Positions 20,040 through 30,319 of a stretch of DNA of 64,000 bases are shown one piece after another. This DNA comes from Strigamia acuminata (lineage: Eukaryota; Arthropoda; Chilopoda; Geophilomorpha; Linotaeniidae): positions 1,922,001 to 1,986,000 of the forward strand of contig OX442316.1 in assembly GCA_949358305.1 (NCBI GenBank). Direction: 5' to 3'. A model generated the notes under the pieces. The model ran no database searches, had not been told where the DNA came from, and worked only from the letters and a program-made list of their open reading frames with translations. Every line of letters begins with the position of its first letter. Position 1 is the stretch's first letter. A program made the position numbers and the translations under genes.

Positions 20040-20392
20040 TGTTAGATTGAGCAAATTATTATTTAATCTTTAATTGCAAATTGTATTAATTATCCAAATT
20101 GTTTGTTGTCACGTGCTGATATAATTGATTGACATGATGTAGCGTGAACATTATTACATGATTGATGTAACCAAGGGAAACTAGAGTTTAAAAACAGAAC
20201 GATTAAAACTTGTAAACAGTAATGACAGTGTAGAAAGTCTTATCAAAGACAGTGTATAAAAATTACAAAATTAGTGTACAACAACACTATGTGAACGAAT
20301 GGATCAGAACAAATAAAAACGGACTAATTTGTGCTGTGAAACGAACGGACTTTTATTGTGAATCGAAATCGAGTTAAATTACGGATTTAACA
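20040..20392 (+). repeat. 5' LTR of the Ty3/gypsy element
   Basis: 353 bp starting TGTTAGATTG and ending TTTAACA. It contains TATAAAAA at 20255-20262 and AATAAA at 20312-20317. It appears identical by eye to 25218-25570. A possible primer-binding site, TGGCGACGAGCG, starts 3 bases downstream at 20396. Confidence 0.95.
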
Positions 20393-20438
20393 CGCTGGCG
20401 ACGAGCGAAAAACGACATTCGAATTAGGGATCGAACCC

Positions 20439-23400
20439 ATGGGCCAGAATAATCGACTTCATCGGTTGAGATACGTGTCAGCCGTTCGTATATTACGTTT
20501 AGTATTCGTAACAGTAATTGCACTTTGTTTCGTAGCAATCAATATGACCGATCCCGCGAAATCGACATCATCAACGGCGCTGTCCACGGCGACACCAGTT
20601 TCGACCGCCGATTTAATTGCGGCGATTTCATCCCTAGTAAAGGCGCAAACCGACAAACCATCACACCTCCTGGGAACGATACTTCCTTTCACCGGGAAAT
20701 CAGAAGAAGCATGGTTACAGTATGTACATCAATTTAAAGACTTTTGTGTTTTAAACCACGTGAAAGACTCGGAGCAGAAGCAGCTGTTAACGACGGTGAT
20801 TGGTACAGAAGTTTATGGTTTGTTGAGGGACTTGTTGTATCCGGAAACGATAGAGAAAGCAACGTTGGACGGGGTCGTGACGAAATTAACGGAACATTAC
20901 CAAGCGATAACAAGACCTCATGTGCAAAAATATAAGCTAGCGGGTATACGACGGCAGCCCGGGGAATCAATAACGAAATTTGTTGCGGATTTGCGCGCAC
21001 AGGCGCGATTGTGCAAATTCCCGGGAAAAGACACAAACGATGAGGCAATCCTCACCCAGTTTATAACGGGAGTCAATAATGATAAGTTGCGGTTGCGTTT
21101 GCTCGAAGAGGAGACGCTAGACTTGGCAAAAGCGGTCAAGCTTGCCCTGGCAGCCGAAGCAGCGGTCCAGGGGCAGCTGGTCTACAAAAAACAAAAAGAC
21201 TCTTCATCGACTACGACACCACTTGATACAGACAAAACACAGCTGGTAGGACTATCGGATGTCTACGGAATGGACGTTTCGGGATCAAGCTACACACCAA
21301 CTAGCCAGGGCGGACGTCAATATGGAAATTTAGGGCGCGGAAGAGCACGTGGCCAACCATTTACACCTCGTTTAGGCAACATGACTGGACGCCCGACTAC
21401 GACAATCACCCAGTTGACCGGCAAGTGTAAACGATGCGGGGGAGATCACAAGAATCTACCTTGTCCATTCCTCGACGCAAAGTGTTACCGGTGTGGTGGA
21501 ATTGGACACCTGGCCAGGGTATGCATGCGAGCGGACCCAGGGCAACAACAACAACAACAACAACAACAAGAGCGAGGACAACGCCCCCGCGGAGAATTTT
21601 TACCATTTAATCAGCGCCGAGTGCCGGTGAATTGGATAAACGAATTGAGCAACGGGGATTTATCGCAACAACAGCAGCAACCGTATCAGCGGCAACTACG
21701 ATATGTGACGCAGCAATCGATGCAACAGTCGCAACAACAGCCACAACAACAACAGTTCTTTCAGCAGTCACCGGTGGATCAAGCAACTGGTGGTTTTCAG
21801 GGCCAAACACGCCAGAACACCGACCATATTTGGGATCAACACCGACAACAGCAGTTTCAGCAACAACAGCAACAGCAACATGAACAACGATATCAACAGC
21901 AACGGCAGTTTACACCGCAACAGGGCCAAGGAGCACAGCAACACCAAACGGACGACGATTACTACGTGTTTATGGTTTCAAGCGGGGTTTCACGGATACC
22001 GCCAATCGAGATCGATGTACGCCTGGATGGGCGGCCATTAAAATTCCAAATCGACACTGGGAGTGGACAGACTTTGATCACCTATGGATCGTACCAGTCT
22101 TTATGGCCGGAAATTGAAACGGCACCGTCACTTAAACCAACGAACGAGGTATTGCGTACTTATACGGGGCACCGGGTGTTCATTTATGGGCGAATAAACG
22201 TGATTTTGACGGACGATAAAATGGCCGTACCAGCTAACATTCTCGTGGTTGAGGACGGCGGGCCAAATTTGATCGGGAGAAACATTTTGGACAGTTTGGG
22301 GCGGACGTGCGGACGAACGGCACACGTTGCGTCGCACGTAAACAAGATGGAGGATAACCCTGAGCAGCCAAAGAGTTTAGAGGAGTTGCTCCTCGAATAC
22401 AACGATATTTTTTTGCCTGGTTTGGGGCACTACAAGGGCCCACCCCTTCATCTCGAGGTTGACACCTCGGTGCCACCCAAATTTTTTAGACCGCGTGTGG
22501 TACCGATGGCCTTGCGTAGCAAAGTGGAAGCGGCAATTCTGGATCTCCAACGACAAGGAATTCTTGTGCCAATCAAGTATAGTCGTTGGGCCACCCCTCT
22601 TGTTGTAGTACCGAAAAAGGACGGGGAGGTGCGTTTGTGCGGTGATTACCGCTCCACGATTAATCTTGCCCTTTACCCGCACCCGTACCCCCTGCCGAAG
22701 ATACCGGACATTTTGGCGTCAATAGGTGACGCGATACTGTTTTCAAAAATGGATTTACAGCAGGCCTACCAACAGCGTGAACTGGATGAGGAATCGTCAT
22801 ACCTTGTGGCGGTCAACACACACATGGGACTATACCGTGTAACACGTATGCCTTTTGGAATCATTACAGCTGCCGGGGAATTCCAGCGAACAATAGAAGA
22901 GGAGTTTCGTGATATCCGGGAGGTTCGCCCATATCAGGATGACATGCTCCTGCCATCGAAGACAAGGGATCACCATTTGGTAACATTGCGTAAAGTGTTT
23001 CAGCGGTTTCGAGACATCGGAATGAGGTTGTGTAAGCCTAAATGCATATTCATGGCAGAAGCGGTGGATTTTTTGGGGTTCCGGGTCTCGAAAGCTGGCA
23101 TTGCGCCGTTACAGGCGAAGATTTTGGCCATAACTGCAGCACCATCACCAACTAATATTCATGAATTACGAGCATTTTTGGGATTGATCACCTTTTACTC
23201 CATGTTTTTGCCAAATATGGCTACAGTCCTCACCCCTCTTTACCAATTGTTGCAAAAAGGGATTGAGTGGACATGGAATGATGCACACCAGACGGCCTTC
23301 GCAAGCATAAAGCGCGTTTTGGTATCTCCGACTGTTTTGATGCCGTTCGACGCCAAACATCAGATCGTGTTGGCCGCCGACGCGTCCCCAGTGGGCGTTG

Positions 23401-25199
23401 GGGCAGTTTTGGCGCATCGTATCGGCGATCAAGAACGTCCTGTGGCTTATGCATCTAGAACTATGAGCCAAACCGAACGAAACTACTCACAGTTGGATCG
23501 AGAGGCATTATCGATAATATTTGGTGTAAAACGGTTTATTATGTATTTGCTGGGTCATTCATTTCTCATCATAACAGACCACAAGCCACTCTTGGGACTT
23601 TTTGGCCGCAAGAAGCCAATTCCGGAGGTGGTGCCGCTTCGGATGTTGAGGTGGATGCTGTTCCTAAGCTCCTTTGACTATATCATAGAATATCGGAGAG
23701 GAACAGAGCACCTGAACGCAGAAGCACTCAGCAGGTTGCCGTTGCGGCAATCACTGGAATCACCACCGGAGGTAATCACCAGGAGGGAATTAATGTTTGT
23801 TACTTTAGAAGACTCACCTATCACATGGGACGACATCAAGAGCGAATCTTGTGCAGACGTCAACATTTCCAGAGCAATCAACATTCTGAGGAACAGAGAG
23901 CGGACGGGAACCATCGATGGGCAAACATCAAAACTAATTGCCATGGCGGACCAATTGACAATCGAAGATTGTGTCTTGCTGCGAGGGCACCGCGTGGTAA
24001 TGCCGAAGGCATTGCGTCAGCGCGCTCTCCAGCAGTTACACATGGGCCACCCGGGGATCGTGGCGATGAAGAGGCTCGCCAGGATCGCCTACTGGTGGCC
24101 CAAGGTGGATGAAAACATCGAAGATTTCGTGCGGAGTTGCGTGCAGTGTCAGCGCGTTAGGGCATCGCCCGTTAAAGCTCAGCCGGTTCCATGGCCGACA
24201 CCTGTCCGTCCGTGGAGTCGGATACACATGGACTTCGCTGACCTCGACCACGAGAAGTTTTTGGTTTTGGTTGATGTATTCACCAACTGGATCGAGGTTG
24301 CGAGGATGGCAACAACGACAGCCAGCGCTGTGATGGTCCAGGCAATGAGATGGTTCGCAATCTTCGGCTTACCGGATGTGGTGGTCACGGACAATGGACC
24401 GCCTTTCCGATCGGAGGAACTTCGACGTTTCTATGTAGCTAACGGCATTCATCAAAAGTTTTCACCGCCGTACCATGTCCAATCAAATGGTCCAGCGGAA
24501 CGTGCGGTTCAAACGTTTAAGAACGGAATGCGCAAGCTAAATATTGGTCAAACAACGCTCGGAATGGTCAAGTTTATGTTTCACCAACACAACACACCGT
24601 CAGCAGGAACTGGTTTGATGCCAGTTGAACTTATGTTTAATTGGAAGGTGAAAACTCATTTGACAGTGACCACTCCAAATTTTGCGAACACTTTGCAGAT
24701 GACTAAGCCGGGGAGAACACTGGAACAGGATGATTTAGTGTGGGTTTTGACACCACTAGGAAAGTGGGAGGAAGGCGTGATAATAGAGAAGCTAGGGAGT
24801 GTGCGATACCTGGTGAAATCAACATTGACGGAACTTGAAAACATCAAGCACATCAACCATTTAAGAAGACGCTTTATCAGGCCCCAACCGGAGAACTTTC
24901 CAGTGGTGGTAACTAGAAATATTTCAACTAATATAGATACCTTACCAGTAGCACCAGTTGATGCACCGTTGGATGTCGCCCAAACTCTCAAACGTTTGGA
25001 TACGCTGGCCACCAACATTGTCCAGCCGCTGGATGTGGTTGCGGGTCAAGACGTGGCGCAACCCTGCGAGCAAGACGGTTATGGCACCATGTGGAGTGAT
25101 GGAGTTCGACGGTCAAGGCGGCACGTTGCAGCAAAGAGTTATCGACCGTATCCAGCATCAACGACATCAGCATGGCGTCGCGCGCGTAAAGGAAATTAA
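20439..25199 (+). CDS. Gag-Pol polyprotein of the Ty3/gypsy element
   Basis: One frame of 1,586 codons. The first ATG is 20439, but the ATG at 20544 (MTDPAKSTSS) looks like the better Gag start, because the first 35 codons overlap the leader region. In order: Gag capsid (about 60-260), two CCHC-like zinc knuckles (CKRCGGDHKNLPC, CYRCGGIGHLARVC, about 329-361), a long glutamine-rich linker (about 368-512), aspartic protease DTGSG (about 539), reverse transcriptase with YQDD (about 832), RNase H with ADAS (about 980), and integrase with an HHCC finger and D,D35E triad (about 1197-1355). Gag and Pol are fused without a frameshift or stop. The YQDD box and MPFGIITAAGEF differ from the usual YIDD/YLDD and LPFGL..AP.TF. 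Confidence 0.93.
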   Translation: MGQNNRLHRLRYVSAVRILRLVFVTVIALCFVAINMTDPAKSTSSTALSTATPVSTADLIAAISSLVKAQTDKPSHLLGTILPFTGKSEEAWLQYVHQFKDFCVLNHVKDSEQKQLLTTVIGTEVYGLLRDLLYPETIEKATLDGVVTKLTEHYQAITRPHVQKYKLAGIRRQPGESITKFVADLRAQARLCKFPGKDTNDEAILTQFITGVNNDKLRLRLLEEETLDLAKAVKLALAAEAAVQGQLVYKKQKDSSSTTTPLDTDKTQLVGLSDVYGMDVSGSSYTPTSQGGRQYGNLGRGRARGQPFTPRLGNMTGRPTTTITQLTGKCKRCGGDHKNLPCPFLDAKCYRCGGIGHLARVCMRADPGQQQQQQQQQERGQRPRGEFLPFNQRRVPVNWINELSNGDLSQQQQQPYQRQLRYVTQQSMQQSQQQPQQQQFFQQSPVDQATGGFQGQTRQNTDHIWDQHRQQQFQQQQQQQHEQRYQQQRQFTPQQGQGAQQHQTDDDYYVFMVSSGVSRIPPIEIDVRLDGRPLKFQIDTGSGQTLITYGSYQSLWPEIETAPSLKPTNEVLRTYTGHRVFIYGRINVILTDDKMAVPANILVVEDGGPNLIGRNILDSLGRTCGRTAHVASHVNKMEDNPEQPKSLEELLLEYNDIFLPGLGHYKGPPLHLEVDTSVPPKFFRPRVVPMALRSKVEAAILDLQRQGILVPIKYSRWATPLVVVPKKDGEVRLCGDYRSTINLALYPHPYPLPKIPDILASIGDAILFSKMDLQQAYQQRELDEESSYLVAVNTHMGLYRVTRMPFGIITAAGEFQRTIEEEFRDIREVRPYQDDMLLPSKTRDHHLVTLRKVFQRFRDIGMRLCKPKCIFMAEAVDFLGFRVSKAGIAPLQAKILAITAAPSPTNIHELRAFLGLITFYSMFLPNMATVLTPLYQLLQKGIEWTWNDAHQTAFASIKRVLVSPTVLMPFDAKHQIVLAADASPVGVGAVLAHRIGDQERPVAYASRTMSQTERNYSQLDREALSIIFGVKRFIMYLLGHSFLIITDHKPLLGLFGRKKPIPEVVPLRMLRWMLFLSSFDYIIEYRRGTEHLNAEALSRLPLRQSLESPPEVITRRELMFVTLEDSPITWDDIKSESCADVNISRAINILRNRERTGTIDGQTSKLIAMADQLTIEDCVLLRGHRVVMPKALRQRALQQLHMGHPGIVAMKRLARIAYWWPKVDENIEDFVRSCVQCQRVRASPVKAQPVPWPTPVRPWSRIHMDFADLDHEKFLVLVDVFTNWIEVARMATTTASAVMVQAMRWFAIFGLPDVVVTDNGPPFRSEELRRFYVANGIHQKFSPPYHVQSNGPAERAVQTFKNGMRKLNIGQTTLGMVKFMFHQHNTPSAGTGLMPVELMFNWKVKTHLTVTTPNFANTLQMTKPGRTLEQDDLVWVLTPLGKWEEGVIIEKLGSVRYLVKSTLTELENIKHINHLRRRFIRPQPENFPVVVTRNISTNIDTLPVAPVDAPLDVAQTLKRLDTLATNIVQPLDVVAGQDVAQPCEQDGYGTMWSDGVRRSRRHVAAKSYRPYPASTTSAWRRARKGN

Positions 25200-25217
25200 G
25201 TAAATTTCCTGGGGAGA

Positions 25218-25570
25218 TGTTAGATTGAGCAAATTATTATTTAATCTTTAATTGCAAATTGTATTAATTATCCAAATTGTTTGTTGTCACGTGCTGATAT
25301 AATTGATTGACATGATGTAGCGTGAACATTATTACATGATTGATGTAACCAAGGGAAACTAGAGTTTAAAAACAGAACGATTAAAACTTGTAAACAGTAA
25401 TGACAGTGTAGAAAGTCTTATCAAAGACAGTGTATAAAAATTACAAAATTAGTGTACAACAACACTATGTGAACGAATGGATCAGAACAAATAAAAACGG
25501 ACTAATTTGTGCTGTGAAACGAACGGACTTTTATTGTGAATCGAAATCGAGTTAAATTACGGATTTAACA
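25218..25570 (+). repeat. 3' LTR of the Ty3/gypsy element
   Basis: 353 bp, TG to CA, matching the 5' LTR. Its own promoter would point into the 3' half of the Toll gene, which begins one target duplication later. Confidence 0.95.
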
Positions 25571-25575
25571 ATCTC

Positions 25576-27496
25576 TTTGGACAATAATCGACTTATCTGG
25601 CTACCGGAAGCTCTGCAGATGGGTTTGACTAATCTCGAGACAATCAACTTGCACGAAAACCACTTGGTAGAACTTCCCGCACAACTATTCATTTCATGTT
25701 ATAACCTTAAGACGGTCAATTTGTACCGGAACAAGTTTACGGAGATTCCAATTATGAGGCAAGGCACTTACTACTATGATCAACCATTCAGTGTCGACTT
25801 ATCATACAACAATATATCAGTTTTGCACACACCACTCACCAGGAAAATACCAAAAGCCATCAATTTGACTTTGTCCAACAACTGTCTGCAACACCTGGAC
25901 TATGACCCAAAGTGGCAGAGCGCGCAAGATGAGTTAATCAAGATACTCAATTGCAGAGATTGCTGTCTGAGAACCATCCAACCCCATATGTTTGATGGTG
26001 CCAGAGATAAGTTGGACATCTCTAATAATGGAGTTGAGAATCTAGACTTTCAAGCAATTGAAAGCATGAAGCAATTTGAGTCGGTAGATTTGAGCTACAA
26101 TCGAATAACTACGGTCAACTTAAGTGAATTTGAATTGGTCTTTCCTCAACAAGGAGAATATGGGACAGAATTCAACTTTGCTGGAAATCCAATTGCTTGC
26201 GATTGCAGGATCATCGAAGTGGTGAAAATGGCTAAATATGCTACGGACAGGACCAAATACCCAGTCTCTTTCGAGTTTGGGGAGACAAAGTGCTCTGGAC
26301 CGGGAGAGAGTGGCCAATTATTGAAGGAAGTGGACGAAGATGATCTGTTTTGTGTTTATCGACAGGAGTGTCCAGGTGGTTGCAACTGTAGGGTAAAACA
26401 ATTAGAAAATCCGTCCAGTATTGTGGTCGATTGCAGTCGGTCAAACTTGACTACGTTTCCGGTTTTCGACGACAACGGGTCGGCGAATCTCCACATTTTG
26501 CTCCAACACAATGGAATCGCGCAACTTCCGGTCAAGGGTGGAAACGTTTGGAACAGAATCTTGCAGTTGGATATCTCCCACAACGAGGTTGAATCGTTGG
26601 TCAATCTAACGTTAAGGGCTTCAAACTTACGGGAAATTCTACTCGACCACAATCTCTTGGATAAGTTCCAACCAATCACGAGTGAACTGGTAAAGGGCAA
26701 TAGAACGGTGACATTGTCCGGAAATCCATGGAAGTGCAACTGCGACACGGTGCACATGAAAAATGAGATTTTTACCGGAAATAACGTCAGAGATAAAGAA
26801 AACATGACGTGTGTGACGTCGAATGATCAAATGTACACGTTTTACAATATCGATCACTTCTGCGCGATTGATGACACTTCCGGTCGGTTTTTAACCTTCG
26901 CCATACTTGTTCCGGTGTTAGTCATTGTTCTGATCGGTGTCAGCGCATGCGTAATACTCTTCTTCCGTTTTAAACGTGAGCTTCTCTATTGGTTGTTTTC
27001 CAAGGGGATTTGCCTGAAGTTTGTGACCGAAGAGGATGTCGATGTCGACAAGATGTTCGATGCATTTGTGTCGTACAGTAGCGAAGACAGCGACTGGGTT
27101 AACGAATTTCTGGTTCCGGGGCTCGAGAAGGGTCCTCCGAGCTACACGTTGTCCCTGCATGATAGGGATTGGCCTGGTGGCGTCATGATAACAGATCAGA
27201 TTATTAAATCGGTCAAGTTGAGTAGGAGAACTATTATTGTCTTGATGGATAACTTTTTGGCGAGTGTTTGGAGTCGTTTTGAGTTTGACGTTGCGTATCA
27301 GCAGTCAATGAAAGATCAGGTGAGGCGGTTGATTGTGGTGGTGCCGGATAAACTTCCGGATTTGTCGACGACGGATAGTGAGTTCAAGACCTTTATATCG
27401 TTGACGACGTATCTTGAAGTGAGTAAGCCGTATTTCTGGAGAAAGCTCAGAAGCACAATGCCCAGAACGGTTAATCTAATTCAAAGTGAAGAGTGA
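25576..27496 (+). pseudogene. Toll-like receptor, 3' half (LRRs, TM, TIR)
   Basis: Continues the Toll frame after the target duplication. Numbered on the repaired 933-aa frame: leucine-rich repeats, a first C-terminal cysteine cap (ACDCRIIEV, about 489-555), an N-terminal-type cap (CPGGCNCRVK, about 558) and more repeats. A second cap (NPWKCNCD, about 677), a membrane segment (about 732-759) and a TIR domain (about 786-925) follow. The paired caps in mid-ectodomain mark the protostome multiple-cysteine-cluster Toll type. TIR boxes are present: FDAFVSYSSEDSDW (box 1), LHDRDWPGG (box 2) and PYFWRKL (box 3). The stop is at 27494-27496. With the retroelement upstream it has no signal peptide of its own; the first ATG is in LQMGLTN near 25618. 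It is intronless in the part seen. Confidence 0.9.
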
Positions 27497-27516
27497 AGGG
27501 TTAATGTGTAGTCTCA

Positions 27517-27522
27517 AATAAA
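27517..27522 (+). terminator. Poly(A) signal of the Toll gene
   Basis: AATAAA about 20 nt after the Toll stop codon on the plus strand. Confidence 0.6.
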
Positions 27523-27529
27523 GACAAGC

Positions 27530-28700
27530 ACTGCGATTGTTTTCGATTATACCATTATTATACCATGTCAATTTGAAATCTTGTTCGATTTGTTTATACT
27601 ATACTAGTCAAATCCATATATCCTCATACTCCTGTGAAAGTGATAGAAATAAAAAATTTGGATTGACCTCAAATTAAATCTAGTTTGAATTAAAGCTTGA
27701 AATTTTAAGCAGTTATATAGATACATCTGAAGAAAGTATAAACAAAATCTCATGCCAATCGGGCTTGAATTAATAAAAATAGAAGCATATTTCAAAGTAA
27801 CATTTGATTCATACTATACAGTAAAATAAATTGTTTGTACTTATTGTATCTAGATATTTTTATCTTCTATTGGGACACCATAGGTTTTAATTTTCATCAA
27901 TGCAACTTAATTTTATTGCAATTTAAATTTTTGAATGAAAAGTACAAAGTAACTGAAACATGTGTCATAAGAGTTTTAATATGAGCTCTATCGGTTGCTC
28001 GTAAAATATCCAATCGGTATTCCAATTCTTGCCAGTTATCATGTAACTTTTCAGGTGTTACACTATTTAATTGTATCAGTTATCATATGTGATTTCAGAA
28101 TGTCTGATAATCCTACTGTATATTGGGGTATTGATCATTGACATCTAATCCATCATTGCAACATTACAAAGTTTTAAATTGACTTAAATCACGAAATGAA
28201 TGAGCCTAATGTGCAATAACATGAAAATTACAATCACAATAAAATTAAGTTGTATTTGATGAAAATTAACACAAGAGAAAAATACTTAGATGTTGTCATC
28301 TTCTGTGATTAGGAATTCGAAATCTAGATGGCGCCACGTGTTAGGGAAGCGCAAAATTGCAATGCTGGCCTCTGTTGAGCTGAGAAAACAAAACCTCTAA
28401 TTTTCAAACAACAAGATTGCAACAAGACGTGCAACATGTTTCATTTATTGTTTCACTTATGTTTCGATTTCCACTTATAATGAATGCATTATCAAAATCC
28501 CAAACCAATTAATCTTGAGATAAACCACAACGGCCATCTATTGACTATCGTGTACAACACCACCCATTAGCTTATCTCATTGTATGACAAGTGCAGTCCG
28601 TTGTTTACATTCTTCCTTTGCCATCTTCCATTGATAAGATAAATCAATAATAAACAATTGCCTCAATGATTTATTTAAAATCAACTCATCTGACGGTTGT
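27530..28700. other. Intergenic AT-rich stretch
   Basis: No gene, tandem repeat or transposon end that I can support. A single ATGGCGCCACGTG motif lies near 28327. Confidence 0.35.
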
Positions 28701-28708
28701 TTGGACTG

Positions 28709-28716
28709 TATAAAAT
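28709..28716 (+). promoter_or_regulatory. Candidate TATA box of a small ORF
   Basis: TATAAAAT lies 67 bp upstream of the ATG at 28776, a plausible core-promoter distance. The sequence is AT-rich, so chance occurrence is possible. Confidence 0.3.
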
Positions 28717-28775
28717 AAAATCCATTTTATCCGCCCATTAGAATAACCAGAAAACCCAATCAAGCGGAAATTTCA

Positions 28776-29027
28776 ATGTCCTGCAAAAAGAATTTCTACC
28801 AAGATTTATTATACACAAAAAATACAAAATATGTTGCCAAGATTTTGGAAAAACTCAGGAAATGCTCTTACAGCATTTTATCTCTACCTACTGCTCAAGG
28901 AATTGTTATGTCAAAAAGGGACTGTCCAGGAGATATTATCGACGTCGGAAATGTGCAAATGCTACCGTATAGAAGTAATTATGTGTTAGAAGAATTCACA
29001 CGTCTTTTACTGGCACAAACAAAATAG
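28776..29027 (+). CDS. Small hypothetical protein, 83 aa
   Basis: An open frame from MSCKKNFYQDLL to LLLAQTK with no domain that I recognise. It has no signal peptide or membrane segment, is rich in Lys/Leu, and contains CPGDIIDVGNVQMLPYRS. Three things lift it above the background of short frames: a TATAAAAT 67 bp upstream, an AATAAA at 29044-29049 just 17 bp past the stop, and codon use less AT-skewed than chance frames nearby. It could be a small intronless gene, a retrocopy or a transposon remnant. Confidence 0.3.
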   Translation: MSCKKNFYQDLLYTKNTKYVAKILEKLRKCSYSILSLPTAQGIVMSKRDCPGDIIDVGNVQMLPYRSNYVLEEFTRLLLAQTK

Positions 29028-29049
29028 GGTTACATACAGGATGAATAAA

Positions 29050-29574
29050 AACTTGCACTATACCGGCATGCGGCTTCAAGCGGGGCAATTCGGTATGAAC
29101 TAAATGAATTAATAGGTTTTGGATTTTGAACATTTACTTTATCGTGACAATACTTCGGGAATTGATTTCAGGTCTTCGGTCCAAAGGCCTTTCGATGTTG
29201 CAGTCACCATCAATGGTGTAGTTTATTAGACCACAAATATGCTTTTAAATTTGGTTGATCCAAATCCCAGCTTGAAACACACCAACCCCTTTAGTTTGAA
29301 AAGTTGTTGGAAATATCACAGAAATAAAAATTAATTGAAATTACTTCATGACTCCCATGACCAACTTCAATTTCCATCGCAAACTAAATCTCAAACAATT
29401 TACATATTGAAATTAACAAAAAATGATGAAAACTTTCATCATCCTAGAATATAAATTTAATTAACAACCCAATTTTTTTTCTTTCCAATTTATAATTAAT
29501 TTATAATTTCAAATTTCCAAAAAAAAAAAAAAAAAAAAAAAACTTACTATTAAAAAAAAAAAAAAAACTTACTA

Positions 29575-29608
<34 letters not shown>

Positions 29609-30319
29609 AGCAATTTGATTTTCATCCTCCTTGAGTTGTATCTCTATGGATTTCTACAATGTGAATTGATGAATCCAAACAAGCGGAGATTGATTGAAGC
29701 ATCCCATAATTGGCACTTGCCTTCGTCTATTGCAGAAGAAGAAATAACTTGATGGAAAAAATGAAAGATTTTCTTCTGGGAGCCCACCAACCATCCGCCG
29801 CCAACGAGTCGCCAACTTCAATAATAAATGGCTCGACACCAATCTCAGGTGGAGCAGTTAATTCCCTCACTTGTCACAACGTTTGCCACTGAATTCGGGC
29901 CCCAAGAACATCAATATTGAAGACCCCGTTCACTCCTCTATCCCGAGGATTGCTCACAAAATGAGCAATTCTTGTTGCAAAAAAAAAAAAATTATTTTTA
30001 TATTTTTGATAGAAATGGAGGAGAAAAGAAATGTGGGTTGGCATGGCAACGCAGTTGGAGACCGCATTACATCATTAGAAATCAATTAAGATTCGTGGAA
30101 CCATGCACGGAGCGGAGGGGATAGTTTGGAGGAGAAAGCATCAAAACCATTTTGAATTTGATCCCCCGATGCAACTCTTTGATGGACTTGATGAGGGGTG
30201 GAGACAAAACGATCAATTACGGGCTCTGGATAGTGTCAATCATGGTTGCCATGACGACCGGCGAGAGAAATGTCCCCTTTTCGCGACTCCCTTAAAGTGC
30301 GGATTCATTATTTAATCCC
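29050..30319. other. Intergenic with poly(A) blocks
   Basis: Two or three long A-runs separated by CTTACTAT occupy 29518-29607, so assembly errors are likely there. No coding exon is seen. The short frames at 29654-30315 show no domain. Confidence 0.4.

Larger units (their letters stand above)
20040..25570 (+). mobile_element. Full-length young Ty3/gypsy LTR retrotransposon in a Toll gene
   Basis: 5,531 bp with two 353-bp LTRs that look identical, a single uninterrupted gag-pol frame, and a 5-bp target duplication ATCTC at 20035-20039 and 25571-25575. A purine-rich tract (GGGGAGA) precedes the 3' LTR. Domain order Gag, zinc knuckles, protease, reverse transcriptase, RNase H, integrase is that of Ty3/gypsy; there is no envelope frame. 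Identical LTRs mean the insertion is recent and may still be segregating. Confidence 0.95.

Noticed and set aside
21406-21883. Frames antisense or out of frame to the glutamine-rich part of gag-pol
   Set aside because: They are shadows of CAA/CAG repeats in the real frame and show low-complexity Val/Ala or Thr/Ala runs.
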